A stretch of 64,000 nt of DNA from Pedobacter sp. UBA4863 (lineage in GTDB: Bacteria; Bacteroidota; Bacteroidia; Sphingobacteriales; Sphingobacteriaceae), in NCBI RefSeq assembly GCF_002399615.1, contig NZ_DHDZ01000015.1, positions 77,951 to 141,950 of the forward strand. The letters are read 5' to 3'. The notes beneath the pieces were generated by a model, which was not told where the DNA came from, did no database searches, and saw only the letters and a program-made list of their open reading frames with translations. Shown piece after piece: positions 51,078 to 59,290 of this stretch. Within the stretch, counting starts at the first letter, position 1; every line of letters starts with the position of its first letter. A program made the position numbers and the translations under genes.

Positions 51078-52586
51078 TTAATTTTTAATTGGCAAAGTAA
51101 ACCAATGAAAACCATCTTTAGCAATTAAGGCTTCTGCCTCTTCTGGACCCCAGCTATCGGCAGCATAATTAGGAAAGCTCAATGATTTTTTATTTTCCCA
51201 AGAATGTATAATAGGCATTACCAGCTCCCAAGCTGCTTCAACCTGATCGCCACGCATAAACAAGGTTTGATCTCCAGTCATCGCATCTAGTAACAAGGTT
51301 TCGTAAGCTTCGGGCGAATCGTTTTCGTAAGTACCTTTGTAATTAAACACCATATCTACAGGGTTTAGTACCATATCTAAGCCTGGGCGTTTAGACTGTA
51401 CTTGTAACCTAATGCTCATTTCTGGTTGAATACTAATGATAAGCCGGTTTTGTTGCCATGTTTCGGCTACGTTATTAGAGAAAATATGATGAGGAACATC
51501 CTTAAACTGAATAGTAATGATAGAGGAAGTTTGGTTCATTCTTTTGCCTGTGCGCAGGTAAAAAGGAATGCCCTGCCAACGCCAATTGTCAATAAAGAAT
51601 TTTACTGCAGCAAAAGTTTCGGTGTTAGAGTGGCTATCTACTCCTTTTTCGGTACGATACCCAGGTACTTCTTTTCCTTCAACCCAACCCTTGCTATACT
51701 GACCACGAACGGCATGTGAACTAATTTCTTCTGGTTTAAACGGACGAACTGCTCTTAATACTTCCACTTTTCTATCCCTAATCTCATCAGCATTGAAAGA
51801 AATAGGAGCTTCCATAGCTACAATTGATAGTAACTGTAACAAATGGTTTTGAATCATGTCACGTAAAGCACCTGCGCCTTCGTAATAACCACCTCTATCG
51901 CCAACGCCTAATTGTTCTGTTACCGAAATTTGAATGTGTTCAATGTAATTTCTATTCCACAAAGGCTCAAATAATGAATTGGCAAAGCGAAAAGCCATCA
52001 TGTTTTGAACCGTTTCTTTGCCTAAATAGTGGTCAATTCTATAAATTTGTTTTTCGGTAAATATACCGCTTAGCAATAGGTTTAATTCTTTAGCACTATC
52101 TAAATCATTACCAAAAGGTTTTTCAATTACAATACGACAATTGTCTTCGTTTCCTGTTAAATTGTATTGATGCAGGCATTGTGCAATTAACGAAAATAGG
52201 TTAGGAGCCACTGCCAAATAAAAAATTACTTGTGTTTTTTCTCCAAAATCAGCCTGATATTTCTCTATTTCAACTTTAAGATTTTCGAAAGTTTGTTGAG
52301 ATTTGATATCGATAGCGCTGTAATGAATATTTTTGCTGAAAACATCCCATTTATCGTTTACTACTTTTCCGTTTCTAGAAAATTCGTTAACACTGTGCAG
52401 CAGCTCTTTTTGGTAATCTCCGTCGGTAAATGCGGTTCTGCCGGTACCAATAATCGAAAATTTGGCAGGCATATAACCTTCGGTGTATAAATTATATAAA
52501 GCAGGGGCTAGCTTGCGTTTATTTAAATCGCCAGTGCCACCAAATATTACAAATATGGTTGGATTAAGTTTACTTGCTTTTTTCAT
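51078..52586 (-). CDS. zwf: glucose-6-phosphate 1-dehydrogenase
   Basis: The 502-residue enzyme has the NADP fold at the N-terminus (FVIFGGTGDLNKRKLAPALY), the active-site motif YRIDHYLGKETVQNM and YLRTGKRM. It oxidises glucose-6-phosphate to 6-phosphogluconolactone, the first step of the oxidative pentose phosphate pathway. No pgl gene is in the cluster; gnd lies 116 nt upstream with a degenerate repeat between them, and transaldolase is next. Confidence 0.97.
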   Translation of the reverse strand: MKKASKLNPTIFVIFGGTGDLNKRKLAPALYNLYTEGYMPAKFSIIGTGRTAFTDGDYQKELLHSVNEFSRNGKVVNDKWDVFSKNIHYSAIDIKSQQTFENLKVEIEKYQADFGEKTQVIFYLAVAPNLFSLIAQCLHQYNLTGNEDNCRIVIEKPFGNDLDSAKELNLLLSGIFTEKQIYRIDHYLGKETVQNMMAFRFANSLFEPLWNRNYIEHIQISVTEQLGVGDRGGYYEGAGALRDMIQNHLLQLLSIVAMEAPISFNADEIRDRKVEVLRAVRPFKPEEISSHAVRGQYSKGWVEGKEVPGYRTEKGVDSHSNTETFAAVKFFIDNWRWQGIPFYLRTGKRMNQTSSIITIQFKDVPHHIFSNNVAETWQQNRLIISIQPEMSIRLQVQSKRPGLDMVLNPVDMVFNYKGTYENDSPEAYETLLLDAMTGDQTLFMRGDQVEAAWELVMPIIHSWENKKSLSFPNYAADSWGPEEAEALIAKDGFHWFTLPIKN

Positions 52587-52617
52587 TTTTTAAAGCTTTT
52601 ATTATGCTTTATTTTTT

Positions 52618-52670
52618 GCCACAGATGCACAAATTTATTTGATAAGTATTATTAATCGTTGTATCTGTAG
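52618..52670. repeat. degenerate GCCACAGATGCACAGA-family repeat between zwf and gnd
   Basis: GCCACAGATGCACA (52618-52631) is an intact arm; the facing arm around GTATCTGTAG (52661-52670) has decayed. Confidence 0.6.
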
Positions 52671-52702
52671 TTGTTTATTTTTAACTTTTGAATTTCTACT
52701 TT

Positions 52703-54121
52703 TTAACTTAATTTATTCCATTCTGCGTGAAATACACCTTCGCTATCGATGCGCTCGAAGGTGTGTGCTCCAAAATAATCTCGTTGTGCTTGGATTAAAT
52801 TCGAGGGCATTCTGCCAGTTTTTAACGTATCGAAATAAGTAATTGCAGCAGCAAAACACGGTACCGCAATACCGGCACTAATAGCCGAGGCAATTACATT
52901 TCTGGTGTCTTTTAATCCGCTTTGAAGTTTTAATTGAATAGCTGTGTCTTGATACAAATGTGGTAAATTGGGTTGTTTTTGATAAGCCTCGTAAATGTCT
53001 TGTAAAAACGCTGCACGAATGATACAGCCACCTCTCCAGATTTTGGCAATTTCGGCCATATTTAATTCGTAGCCATATTCTTGCGAAGCTTTGCTTAACA
53101 GGTGCATGCCTTGTGCATAGGCAGAAACCATGGCAAAATAAAATGCTTGTTCTAATTGGGTTTCAAAGCTTTCGTTATTTTCAAGGGAAGTAGCTTTGCC
53201 AAAAGAGTTTTCTAATGCTACACGCAAATCTTTAAGTTTAGAGAGGTTTCTTGCCGCTACAGAAGCATCAATTGTATTTAAAGGAACTTCTAGATCCATT
53301 GCAATTTGTGAGGTCCATTTGCCGGTACCTTTAGATTTTGCCTGATCTTTAATTTCATCTACTAATAGATTGTCAGTTTTTTCGTCCTTAAATAAAAATA
53401 CATCCTTGGTAATTTCCATTAAGAATGATTTCAAGCGGCCGTTATTCCATTTTTCGAATACTTGTTGAATTTGCTGGTTATTATAACCTAGGCCATTTTT
53501 AAGAATGTCATAAGTTTCTGCCAACAATTGCATAATGGCGTACTCGATACCATTGTGTGTCATTTTAACGAAATGACCGGCTGCACCGGGGCCAATGTAA
53601 GCCACACAAGGTTCACCGTTTACTTTCGCAGCAACGGCTTCTAACAAATCTTTTACCACGGTATAAGCCGCCTTTTCGCCGCCAGGCATTAAGCTAGGAC
53701 CAAAACGTGCACCTTCTTCGCCACCAGAAATTCCCATCCCAAAAAAATGCAATCCTTTTTCTTTTAGCTCTTTAGATCTTCTGTTGGTGTCTGTATAATA
53801 GGAGTTTCCGCTATCTATAATAATATCGCCTTCGTTTAATAATGGTGTTATTTCGGCAATAACATCATCAACAATTTTGCCAGCAGGAACTAATAAAATA
53901 ACGGTTCTTGGCGATTGAAGGCTATTAATGAAGTCCTCTACTTTAGCAAAACCCTTTAGATTATGGGCTTTGCCTTCTTCTTCTAGCAAGGCAAGCATCT
54001 TCTCACTTTTATCGTGGCCAGTTACCGAAAAACCATGATCTGCCATGTTCAGTAATAGGTTTCTACCCATAGTTCCTAAACCAATCATTCCGAAACTGTA
54101 GGTGTTATTAGAGTTATTCAT
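52703..54121 (-). CDS. gnd: 6-phosphogluconate dehydrogenase (decarboxylating)
   Basis: The 472-residue protein has GMIGLGTMGRNLLLNMADHG, IIDSGNSYYTDTNRRSKEL, the substrate-binding GISGGEEGARFGPSLMPGG, and the catalytic Lys in VKMTHNGIEYAIMQL. It converts 6-phosphogluconate to ribulose-5-phosphate and NADPH. It lies between zwf and transaldolase, giving a minus-strand pentose phosphate cluster. Length is normal. Confidence 0.97.
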   Translation of the reverse strand: MNNSNNTYSFGMIGLGTMGRNLLLNMADHGFSVTGHDKSEKMLALLEEEGKAHNLKGFAKVEDFINSLQSPRTVILLVPAGKIVDDVIAEITPLLNEGDIIIDSGNSYYTDTNRRSKELKEKGLHFFGMGISGGEEGARFGPSLMPGGEKAAYTVVKDLLEAVAAKVNGEPCVAYIGPGAAGHFVKMTHNGIEYAIMQLLAETYDILKNGLGYNNQQIQQVFEKWNNGRLKSFLMEITKDVFLFKDEKTDNLLVDEIKDQAKSKGTGKWTSQIAMDLEVPLNTIDASVAARNLSKLKDLRVALENSFGKATSLENNESFETQLEQAFYFAMVSAYAQGMHLLSKASQEYGYELNMAEIAKIWRGGCIIRAAFLQDIYEAYQKQPNLPHLYQDTAIQLKLQSGLKDTRNVIASAISAGIAVPCFAAAITYFDTLKTGRMPSNLIQAQRDYFGAHTFERIDSEGVFHAEWNKLS

Positions 54122-54354
54122 GTATATGGTGTTTATTATTTTTTGATATCTTATTTCCTAAAGCTTCAATGCTTTTTTAGCTAAGGTTTTGCTCCAAATA
54201 AAATACAGGACTAATTTACTAAGAATTAACGTTTTTTAGCCTTAAAAGATTTTTTGAGCAATTGAAAAATACCATATGTAAGTTCTTGATAGCTGTTAAA
54301 GACTTAATATACATCAACTTAAGGTAGAGGTGCTGTGAAAAATAAAATTAAACC

Positions 54355-54388
54355 AAAAAGCCCTCATCATTTTCGATAAAGGGCTTTT
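54355..54388 (-). terminator. intrinsic terminator of the transaldolase gene
   Basis: On the minus strand AAAAGCCCT pairs with AGGGCTTTTT around a 15-nt loop and is followed by a T-rich stretch. Confidence 0.8.
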
Positions 54389-54409
54389 CTTTTGCAATGT
54401 TTTGGGTGT

Positions 54410-55069
54410 TTATTTTCCGCTAGCCTTAGCATGGTCTGCCAAGAAAGTTGCTAAACCATTATCAGTTAATGGGTGTTTTAGTAAACCTGTAATAGCCGAA
54501 AGAGGTGCAGTAATTACATCTGCGCCAATTTTAGCACAAGCTACAATGTGTAACGGACCACGAATAGAAGCAGCTAATATTTGCGTTTCATAGCCGTAAT
54601 TATCAAAAATTAAGCGAATATCTTCGATTAAAGTTAAGCCATCAGTAGAAATATCATCTAGTCTGCCTAAAAATGGAGATACATAAGTTGCACCAGCTTT
54701 TGCCGCTAATAATGCTTGGGCAGGAGAGAAGATCAAAGTACAGTTAGTTCTAATTCCTTTACTGCTGAAATATTTGATAGCCTTTAAGCCTTCTTTAATC
54801 ATCGGTACTTTAACCACAATTTTAGGGTTCAGTGCAGCTAATGCTTCTCCTTCTTTAACGATGCCTTCGTAATCGGTAGCAATTACCTCAGCACTTACAT
54901 TATCATCAACAATTTCGCAAATTGCTTTGTAATGGTTAATAATGTTTTCGTCACCAGTAATGCCTTCTTTGGCCATTAAGCTAGGATTAGTGGTTACGCC
55001 GTCTAAAACGCCTAAATCTTGGGCTTCTTTAATTTGATTTAAATTGGCGGTGTCAATAAAAAATTTCAT
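54410..55069 (-). CDS. tal: transaldolase / fructose-6-phosphate aldolase, small type
   Basis: The 219-residue protein begins MKFFIDTANLNQIKEAQDLG and has GVTTNPSLMAKEG, the Schiff-base Lys in KIVVKVPMIKEGL, TNCTLIFSPAQALLAAKAGA and SPFLGRLDD, the TalC/FSA subfamily. It carries out the transaldolase step of the non-oxidative pentose phosphate pathway or cleaves fructose-6-phosphate; FSA and TalC cannot be separated by eye. It belongs functionally with zwf, gnd and rpe in this window. Confidence 0.93.
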   Translation of the reverse strand: MKFFIDTANLNQIKEAQDLGVLDGVTTNPSLMAKEGITGDENIINHYKAICEIVDDNVSAEVIATDYEGIVKEGEALAALNPKIVVKVPMIKEGLKAIKYFSSKGIRTNCTLIFSPAQALLAAKAGATYVSPFLGRLDDISTDGLTLIEDIRLIFDNYGYETQILAASIRGPLHIVACAKIGADVITAPLSAITGLLKHPLTDNGLATFLADHAKASGK

Positions 55070-55125
55070 GTTGTTTAATGCTATGTATTGGTCTAAGGGT
55101 TAATGTTGGGATACCTGAATAATAT

Positions 55126-55176
55126 AATCCCCTTCAGTGTTTATTCCGATTTTATCGGATGGGGTATAAGGGGAGT
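55126..55176. repeat. inverted repeat just downstream of the SRP RNA
   Basis: AATCCCCTT (55126 on) faces AAGGGGAGT (55168-55176), with an inner stem TCCGAT/ATCGGA at about 55144-55159. It may be the 3' processing or termination structure of the SRP RNA or a relict repeat. Confidence 0.45.
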
Positions 55177-55181
55177 AAAAA

Positions 55182-55280
55182 GGGCAAGCAACTTCTATCG
55201 CATCGCTACAACCTTCTACCCTTGCTTTGTTCCCAACCTGGGGGAGTTCAAAAGGAGCTGATCGTAGAAGACTTGCCCGG
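55182..55280 (-). ncRNA. ffs: signal recognition particle RNA, small bacterial type
   Basis: On the minus strand the ends GGGCAAG and CTTGCCC pair, followed inward by TTCTA/TAGAA. The apical domain reads CCCCCAGG-TTG-GGAA-CAA-AGCAAGGG: a GGAA tetraloop closed by UUG/CAA, with the CAGG/AGCA asymmetric internal loop that binds Ffh. This is the SRP domain IV signature. The RNA acts with Ffh to target membrane proteins to SecYEG. Its promoter is a perfect Bacteroidota box directly upstream. Exact ends are estimated from the terminal helix (about 97 nt). Confidence 0.9.
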
Positions 55281-55282
55281 CA

Positions 55283-55311
55283 CAAAGGTAGCAAAAACAC
55301 CTAGCTTACAA
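55283..55311 (-). promoter_or_regulatory. promoter of the SRP RNA gene
   Basis: On the minus strand, TTG (55309-55311), 18 nt, then TACCTTTG (55283-55290). The expected transcription start falls at the GGG that opens the terminal helix. Confidence 0.8.
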
Positions 55312-55427
55312 AACTAAATTTCATATATTTATAAGCTATTGTTTTACAGTGTTTTTGTTGCTTTTTTAGGTGTAAAAGTGGTATTGGTAGTTTTATGAAG
55401 TGTGCTATTTTTTAACGTCTTTGAGTA

Positions 55428-55537
55428 ATAGAGCAATAAGTTAAACGGAATGATAATTATTGAATAGGAGTTCTGGGGTAAGTAAATTACCTTGCGTACT
55501 AGAGATGATGCTTAAGTCCTATTGTTCTATCTTTTTT
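55428..55537 (+). ncRNA. candidate structured RNA upstream of rpsO
   Basis: Nested complementary segments are ATAGAGCA (55428-55435) with TGTTCTAT (55523-55530), ATAGGAGTT with AAGTCCTAT (one mismatch), and GGTAA/TTACC. A six-T run follows directly (55532-55537). This would form a rod with internal loops and an intrinsic terminator, about 110 nt, reminiscent of 6S-type RNAs. No convincing promoter box was found, only CGTCTTTG at about 55416-55423. It could also be a leader element of rpsO. Confidence 0.35.
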
Positions 55538-55695
55538 AAATCGCTTGTTTTTTAATCCTTTGGCTATTGTTTTTCAAATGGATATACCAATTCAACAATT
55601 TGAAAATTAATCAATTCAACCATTTTTCAAATCAGAAAAATACTTTATCTTTGCGCACAAATTAATTAATTTAAAAACTTTAATATTATTCAAGA

Positions 55696-55980
55696 ATGTA
55701 TTTAAGTACAGAAAAGAAAGCCGAAATTTTTGCAAAACACGGCGAAGTTGCAACCAACACAGGTTCTGCAGAAGGTCAAGTAGCATTGTTTACTTATCGT
55801 ATTGCCCACTTAACAGAGCACTTGAAAAAAAATCGTAAAGATTTTTCTACACAGTTAGCACTACAAAAATTAGTAGGTAAACGTCGTGGCATTTTAGCTT
55901 ATCTTTACAAAAAAGATATTACCCGTTACCGTGCTATCATCAAAGCTTTATCGCTTAGAGATATCATTAAATCTGTGTAA
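55696..55980 (+). CDS. rpsO: 30S ribosomal protein S15
   Basis: The 94-residue protein has the S15 pattern NTGSAEGQVALFTYRIAHLT and QLALQKLVGKRRGILAYLYK. It binds 16S rRNA and nucleates the platform of the small subunit. A TATCTTTG box precedes the gene by about 45 nt. It is separated from pnp by a terminator, the usual rpsO-pnp order. Confidence 0.98.
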   Translation: MYLSTEKKAEIFAKHGEVATNTGSAEGQVALFTYRIAHLTEHLKKNRKDFSTQLALQKLVGKRRGILAYLYKKDITRYRAIIKALSLRDIIKSV

Positions 55981-55986
55981 TGTTAT

Positions 55987-56021
55987 AAAAAAGCCATCAC
56001 CAACAGGAAGATGGCTTTTTT
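55987..56021 (+). terminator. intrinsic terminator between rpsO and pnp
   Basis: AAAAAAGCCATC (55987-55998) pairs perfectly with GATGGCTTTTTT (56010-56021). Confidence 0.9.
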
Positions 56022-56095
56022 AATTTGATACTCGAAAAAATAAATATAAACTCGATCTGTTCGAAAGAGGAAAAACAGATCACAACAACAATTAG

Positions 56096-58237
56096 ATGAA
56101 TGTAATAAAAAAATCGTTCGATTTGGGCGATGGAAGAATTGTAGAAATTGAAACAGGTAAATTAGCAAAACAAGCTGATGGTGCTGTAGTAGTTAAAATG
56201 GGCGATACCATGTTGTTAGCAACAGTAGTATCAACGGTAGGTGCTAAACCAGGTACCGATTTTTTACCTTTATCGGTAGATTATCAAGAAAAATATGCTG
56301 CTACTGGTCGTATTCCAGGAGGTTTTTTACGTCGTGAAGCAAGATTATCTGATTACGAGGTGTTAATCTCTCGTTTGGTAGATAGAGCTTTGCGTCCGTT
56401 GTTCCCTTCAGATTATCACGCTGATACACAAGTGATGATTTCATTAATTTCTGCTGATAAAAATATCATGCCCGACTGTTTAGCTGGTTTAGCGGCATCG
56501 GCAGCATTGGCAGTTTCTGATATTCCTTTTAACGGTCCAATATCTGAAGTGCGTGTAGCAAAAATTGATGGAAACTTAGTAATTAACCCTTACGCTAGCG
56601 ATTTAGAGCGTGCAACTTTAGAATTTATGGTTGCTGGTTCTGCTAACGATATCGTGATGGTAGAGGGTGAGTGCGACGAGATCCAAGAAGAAGAAATGGT
56701 TGAGGCATTGAAATTTGCTCACGAGGCAATTAAAGTTCAATGTGCTGTACAGGTTGAATTAACCGAAGCTACAGGTAAAACAGTTAAACGTACATATAGC
56801 CACGAAGACCACGATGAAGCTTTAAAAGAAAGAATTTATGCAGAAACTTATGACAAAGTTTATACTATTGCTAAATCTGGTTTAAGCAAAGATGAGCGTT
56901 CTGAAAGCTTTACTGCTATCATTAACGAGATTTTGGATGCGTTCCCAGAGGATACCCCAGATTTAACTAAAGCATTGGCTAAACACTATTACCATGATGT
57001 ACAGTATGACGCTGTTCGTGCTTTATTGTTAGACGAAGGTATTCGTTTAGATGGTCGTGCAACTACACAAATTCGCCCAATTTGGAGCGAAGTAGGTTAT
57101 TTGCCAGCAGCACACGGTTCGGCGGTATTTACACGTGGCGAAACCCAATCGTTAACCTCGGTTACTTTAGGTAGCAAAGACGACGAGCAAATGATTGATG
57201 GTGCTTTCATCAATGGTTACAACAAATTCTTATTACACTATAATTTCCCTGGTTTCTCGACTGGTGAGGTTCGCCCTAACAGAGGCGCTGGCCGTAGAGA
57301 GATTGGCCACGGTGCTTTAGCGCAACGTTCGTTGAAAAAAGTATTGCCAGAAGGTGCTGAAAATCCTTATACTATCCGTATCGTATCTGATATTTTAGAA
57401 TCTAACGGTTCTTCGTCAATGGCTACGGTTTGTGCGGGTACATTGGCATTGATGGATGCAGGTATCAAAATTAAATCGCCGGTATCAGGTATCGCAATGG
57501 GTTTAATTACCGATGAGAAAACTGGAAAATATCAAATCCTTTCAGATATTTTAGGTGATGAAGATCACTTGGGAGATATGGATTTTAAAGTAACAGGTAC
57601 AGAAAAAGGTATTGTTGCTTGTCAAATGGATTTAAAAATCAATGGTTTGTCTTATGAGGTTTTAACAAAAGCTTTATTGCAGGCTAAAGATGGTCGTTTA
57701 CACATCTTAAACGAGATGAAGAAAACCATCGCTGCACCTAACGAAGATTACAAACCACATGCACCACGTATCGTTTCTCTAACTATCGAGAAAGAATTTA
57801 TTGGCGCTGTAATAGGCCCAGGTGGTAAAATTATTCAAGAAATGCAACGCGAAACTGGCGCATCTATCTCTATTGAGGAGGTTGATAACAAAGGTATCGT
57901 AGAGATTTTTGCTGATAATAAAGCTGCTATTGATGCAGCAGTTTCTCGTATTAGAGCTATTGCCGCTAAACCAGAAATTGGCGAAATTTACCAAGGTAAA
58001 GTAAAATCTATTATGCCATTTGGTGCATTTGTAGAAGTTATGCCAGGTAAAGATGGTTTGCTACACATCTCCGAAATTTCTTGGGAACGTTTGGAAACTA
58101 TGGATGGTGTGTTGAAAGAAGGGGATAAAATCGAGGTTAAATTATTAGACATCGATAAACAAGGTAAAATGAAACTTTCTCGTAAAGTGTTGTTGCCTCG
58201 TCCACCGAAACCAGAAGCTTCAGCTCCGCAAGGATAG
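56096..58237 (+). CDS. pnp: polyribonucleotide nucleotidyltransferase (PNPase)
   Basis: The 713-residue enzyme has two RNase PH domains (YQEKYAATGRIPGGFLRREA, ISLISADKNIMPDCL, and RTRGETQSLTSVTLGS-like TRGETQSLTSVTLGS), a KH domain (GAVIGPGGKIIQEMQRETGA) and an S1 domain (YQGKVKSIMPFGAFVEVMPG). It degrades RNA 3'-5' by phosphorolysis as part of mRNA turnover in the cytoplasm. Full length. A half copy of an interspersed repeat (58241-58259) and a hairpin terminator follow. Confidence 0.98.
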   Translation: MNVIKKSFDLGDGRIVEIETGKLAKQADGAVVVKMGDTMLLATVVSTVGAKPGTDFLPLSVDYQEKYAATGRIPGGFLRREARLSDYEVLISRLVDRALRPLFPSDYHADTQVMISLISADKNIMPDCLAGLAASAALAVSDIPFNGPISEVRVAKIDGNLVINPYASDLERATLEFMVAGSANDIVMVEGECDEIQEEEMVEALKFAHEAIKVQCAVQVELTEATGKTVKRTYSHEDHDEALKERIYAETYDKVYTIAKSGLSKDERSESFTAIINEILDAFPEDTPDLTKALAKHYYHDVQYDAVRALLLDEGIRLDGRATTQIRPIWSEVGYLPAAHGSAVFTRGETQSLTSVTLGSKDDEQMIDGAFINGYNKFLLHYNFPGFSTGEVRPNRGAGRREIGHGALAQRSLKKVLPEGAENPYTIRIVSDILESNGSSSMATVCAGTLALMDAGIKIKSPVSGIAMGLITDEKTGKYQILSDILGDEDHLGDMDFKVTGTEKGIVACQMDLKINGLSYEVLTKALLQAKDGRLHILNEMKKTIAAPNEDYKPHAPRIVSLTIEKEFIGAVIGPGGKIIQEMQRETGASISIEEVDNKGIVEIFADNKAAIDAAVSRIRAIAAKPEIGEIYQGKVKSIMPFGAFVEVMPGKDGLLHISEISWERLETMDGVLKEGDKIEVKLLDIDKQGKMKLSRKVLLPRPPKPEASAPQG

Positions 58238-58272
58238 CCTCCAAATCTCCTAAAGGGGAATTTGAAATACAT

Positions 58273-58305
58273 AAACCCTTTCAGTTTTGCTGGAAGGGTT
58301 TTTTT
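58273..58305 (+). terminator. intrinsic terminator after pnp
   Basis: AAACCCTTTC (58273-58282) pairs with GGAAGGGTTT (58292-58301), then a T run. Confidence 0.88.
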
Positions 58306-58343
58306 ATTGGTTTATTTTCGCAGTTCTTTTGTATCTTGCAGGG

Positions 58344-58517
58344 ATGGAATTGGATAAGCATAAAAATAAAGTAGAAGAGCCGAAAGCCGATTACAAAAAA
58401 GCGGAAGAGAGCTTGCTACGCAAGGCTTTGTCTAGTTCTTATACAGAACGGTTTCATGCCATGACACAGATTGATGAAATTGAATACGGTACTAAAATCT
58501 GCAAAAATTGTCCATAA
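58344..58517 (+). CDS. small hypothetical protein
   Basis: From the ATG at 58344 this gives 57 residues: a charged Lys/Glu-rich first half and SLLRKALSSSYTERFHAMTQ, ending KICKNCP. A longer reading from 58287 would begin inside the pnp terminator and add a hydrophobic stretch, so I reject that start. No family is recognised. Short length and weak evidence make coding status uncertain. Confidence 0.4.
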   Translation: MELDKHKNKVEEPKADYKKAEESLLRKALSSSYTERFHAMTQIDEIEYGTKICKNCP

Positions 58518-58533
58518 AAAATAAATAAGAATC

Positions 58534-58591
58534 CGTCGTTGCGAGGCACGAAAAACTATATAGAAAGATTGCTTCGTGCCTCGCAACGACG
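58534..58591. repeat. CGTCATTGCGAGG-family inverted repeat, perfect arms
   Basis: CGTCGTTGCGAGGCACGA (58534-58551) and its exact complement (58574-58591), 22-nt loop. Same family as 4724-4804. Confidence 0.8.
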
Positions 58592-58613
58592 ATAAAAGAA
58601 GATAACCATATAA

Positions 58614-59285
58614 ATGAAACACCTAATTGCCCCATCTATTTTATCGGCAGATTTTGCCAACTTACAACGTGATGTAGAAATGATTAACGAAAGCCAAGCA
58701 GATTGGTTTCATGTAGATGTTATGGACGGCGTTTTTGTGCCGAATATTTCTTTTGGCTTTCCGGTAATTACAGCAGCAAAAAAATATGCTAAAAAGCCAT
58801 TCGATGTGCATTTAATGATTGTAGATCCGGATAGGTACATTGCTGAGTTTGCTAAGGCAGGAGCAGACATTATTACCGTACATTATGAAGCTTGTACACA
58901 TCTACACCGTACCATTCAGCTAATAAAATCGGTAGGCTGTAAAGCAGGGGTGGCTTTAAATCCGCATACGCCAGTAAACTTATTGAAAGATGTACTGCAT
59001 GATTTAGATTTAGCCTTGATAATGTCGGTAAATCCGGGTTTTGGCGGACAAGCCTTTATTCCTCAAACCTTAAATAAGGTAAGAGAGCTTAAACAAATGG
59101 CTTTGCAAACTAATCCTAATTTGTATATCGAAGTTGATGGCGGAGTGGGCATTCATAATATAAGTTCGTTAATTGAAGCTGGTGCAAATGTTTTTGTGGC
59201 TGGTAATGCGGTGTTTGCGGCGCAAAGTCCAACGCAGATGATTGCCGATTTAAAGCAAGTTAAGGCTTCTGTTCTACATAGTTAA
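58614..59285 (+). CDS. rpe: ribulose-phosphate 3-epimerase
   Basis: The 223-residue TIM-barrel enzyme has APSILSADFANLQRDVEMI, WFHVDVMDGVFVPNISFG, the metal-site His in FDVHLMIVDP, MSVNPGFGGQAFIP and EVDGGVGIHNI. It interconverts ribulose-5-phosphate and xylulose-5-phosphate, linking the oxidative branch (zwf, gnd) with transaldolase. Full length; the TonB receptor gene starts 5 nt later. Confidence 0.97.
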   Translation: MKHLIAPSILSADFANLQRDVEMINESQADWFHVDVMDGVFVPNISFGFPVITAAKKYAKKPFDVHLMIVDPDRYIAEFAKAGADIITVHYEACTHLHRTIQLIKSVGCKAGVALNPHTPVNLLKDVLHDLDLALIMSVNPGFGGQAFIPQTLNKVRELKQMALQTNPNLYIEVDGGVGIHNISSLIEAGANVFVAGNAVFAAQSPTQMIADLKQVKASVLHS

Positions 59286-59290
59286 TTTTA

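Noticed and set aside
55100..55300. 66-codon open reading frame on the minus strand
   Set aside because: It coincides with the SRP RNA gene and has no protein-like composition.
58287..58343. Longer start for the small protein after pnp
   Set aside because: It lies in the pnp terminator hairpin, so any mRNA starting downstream would not contain it.
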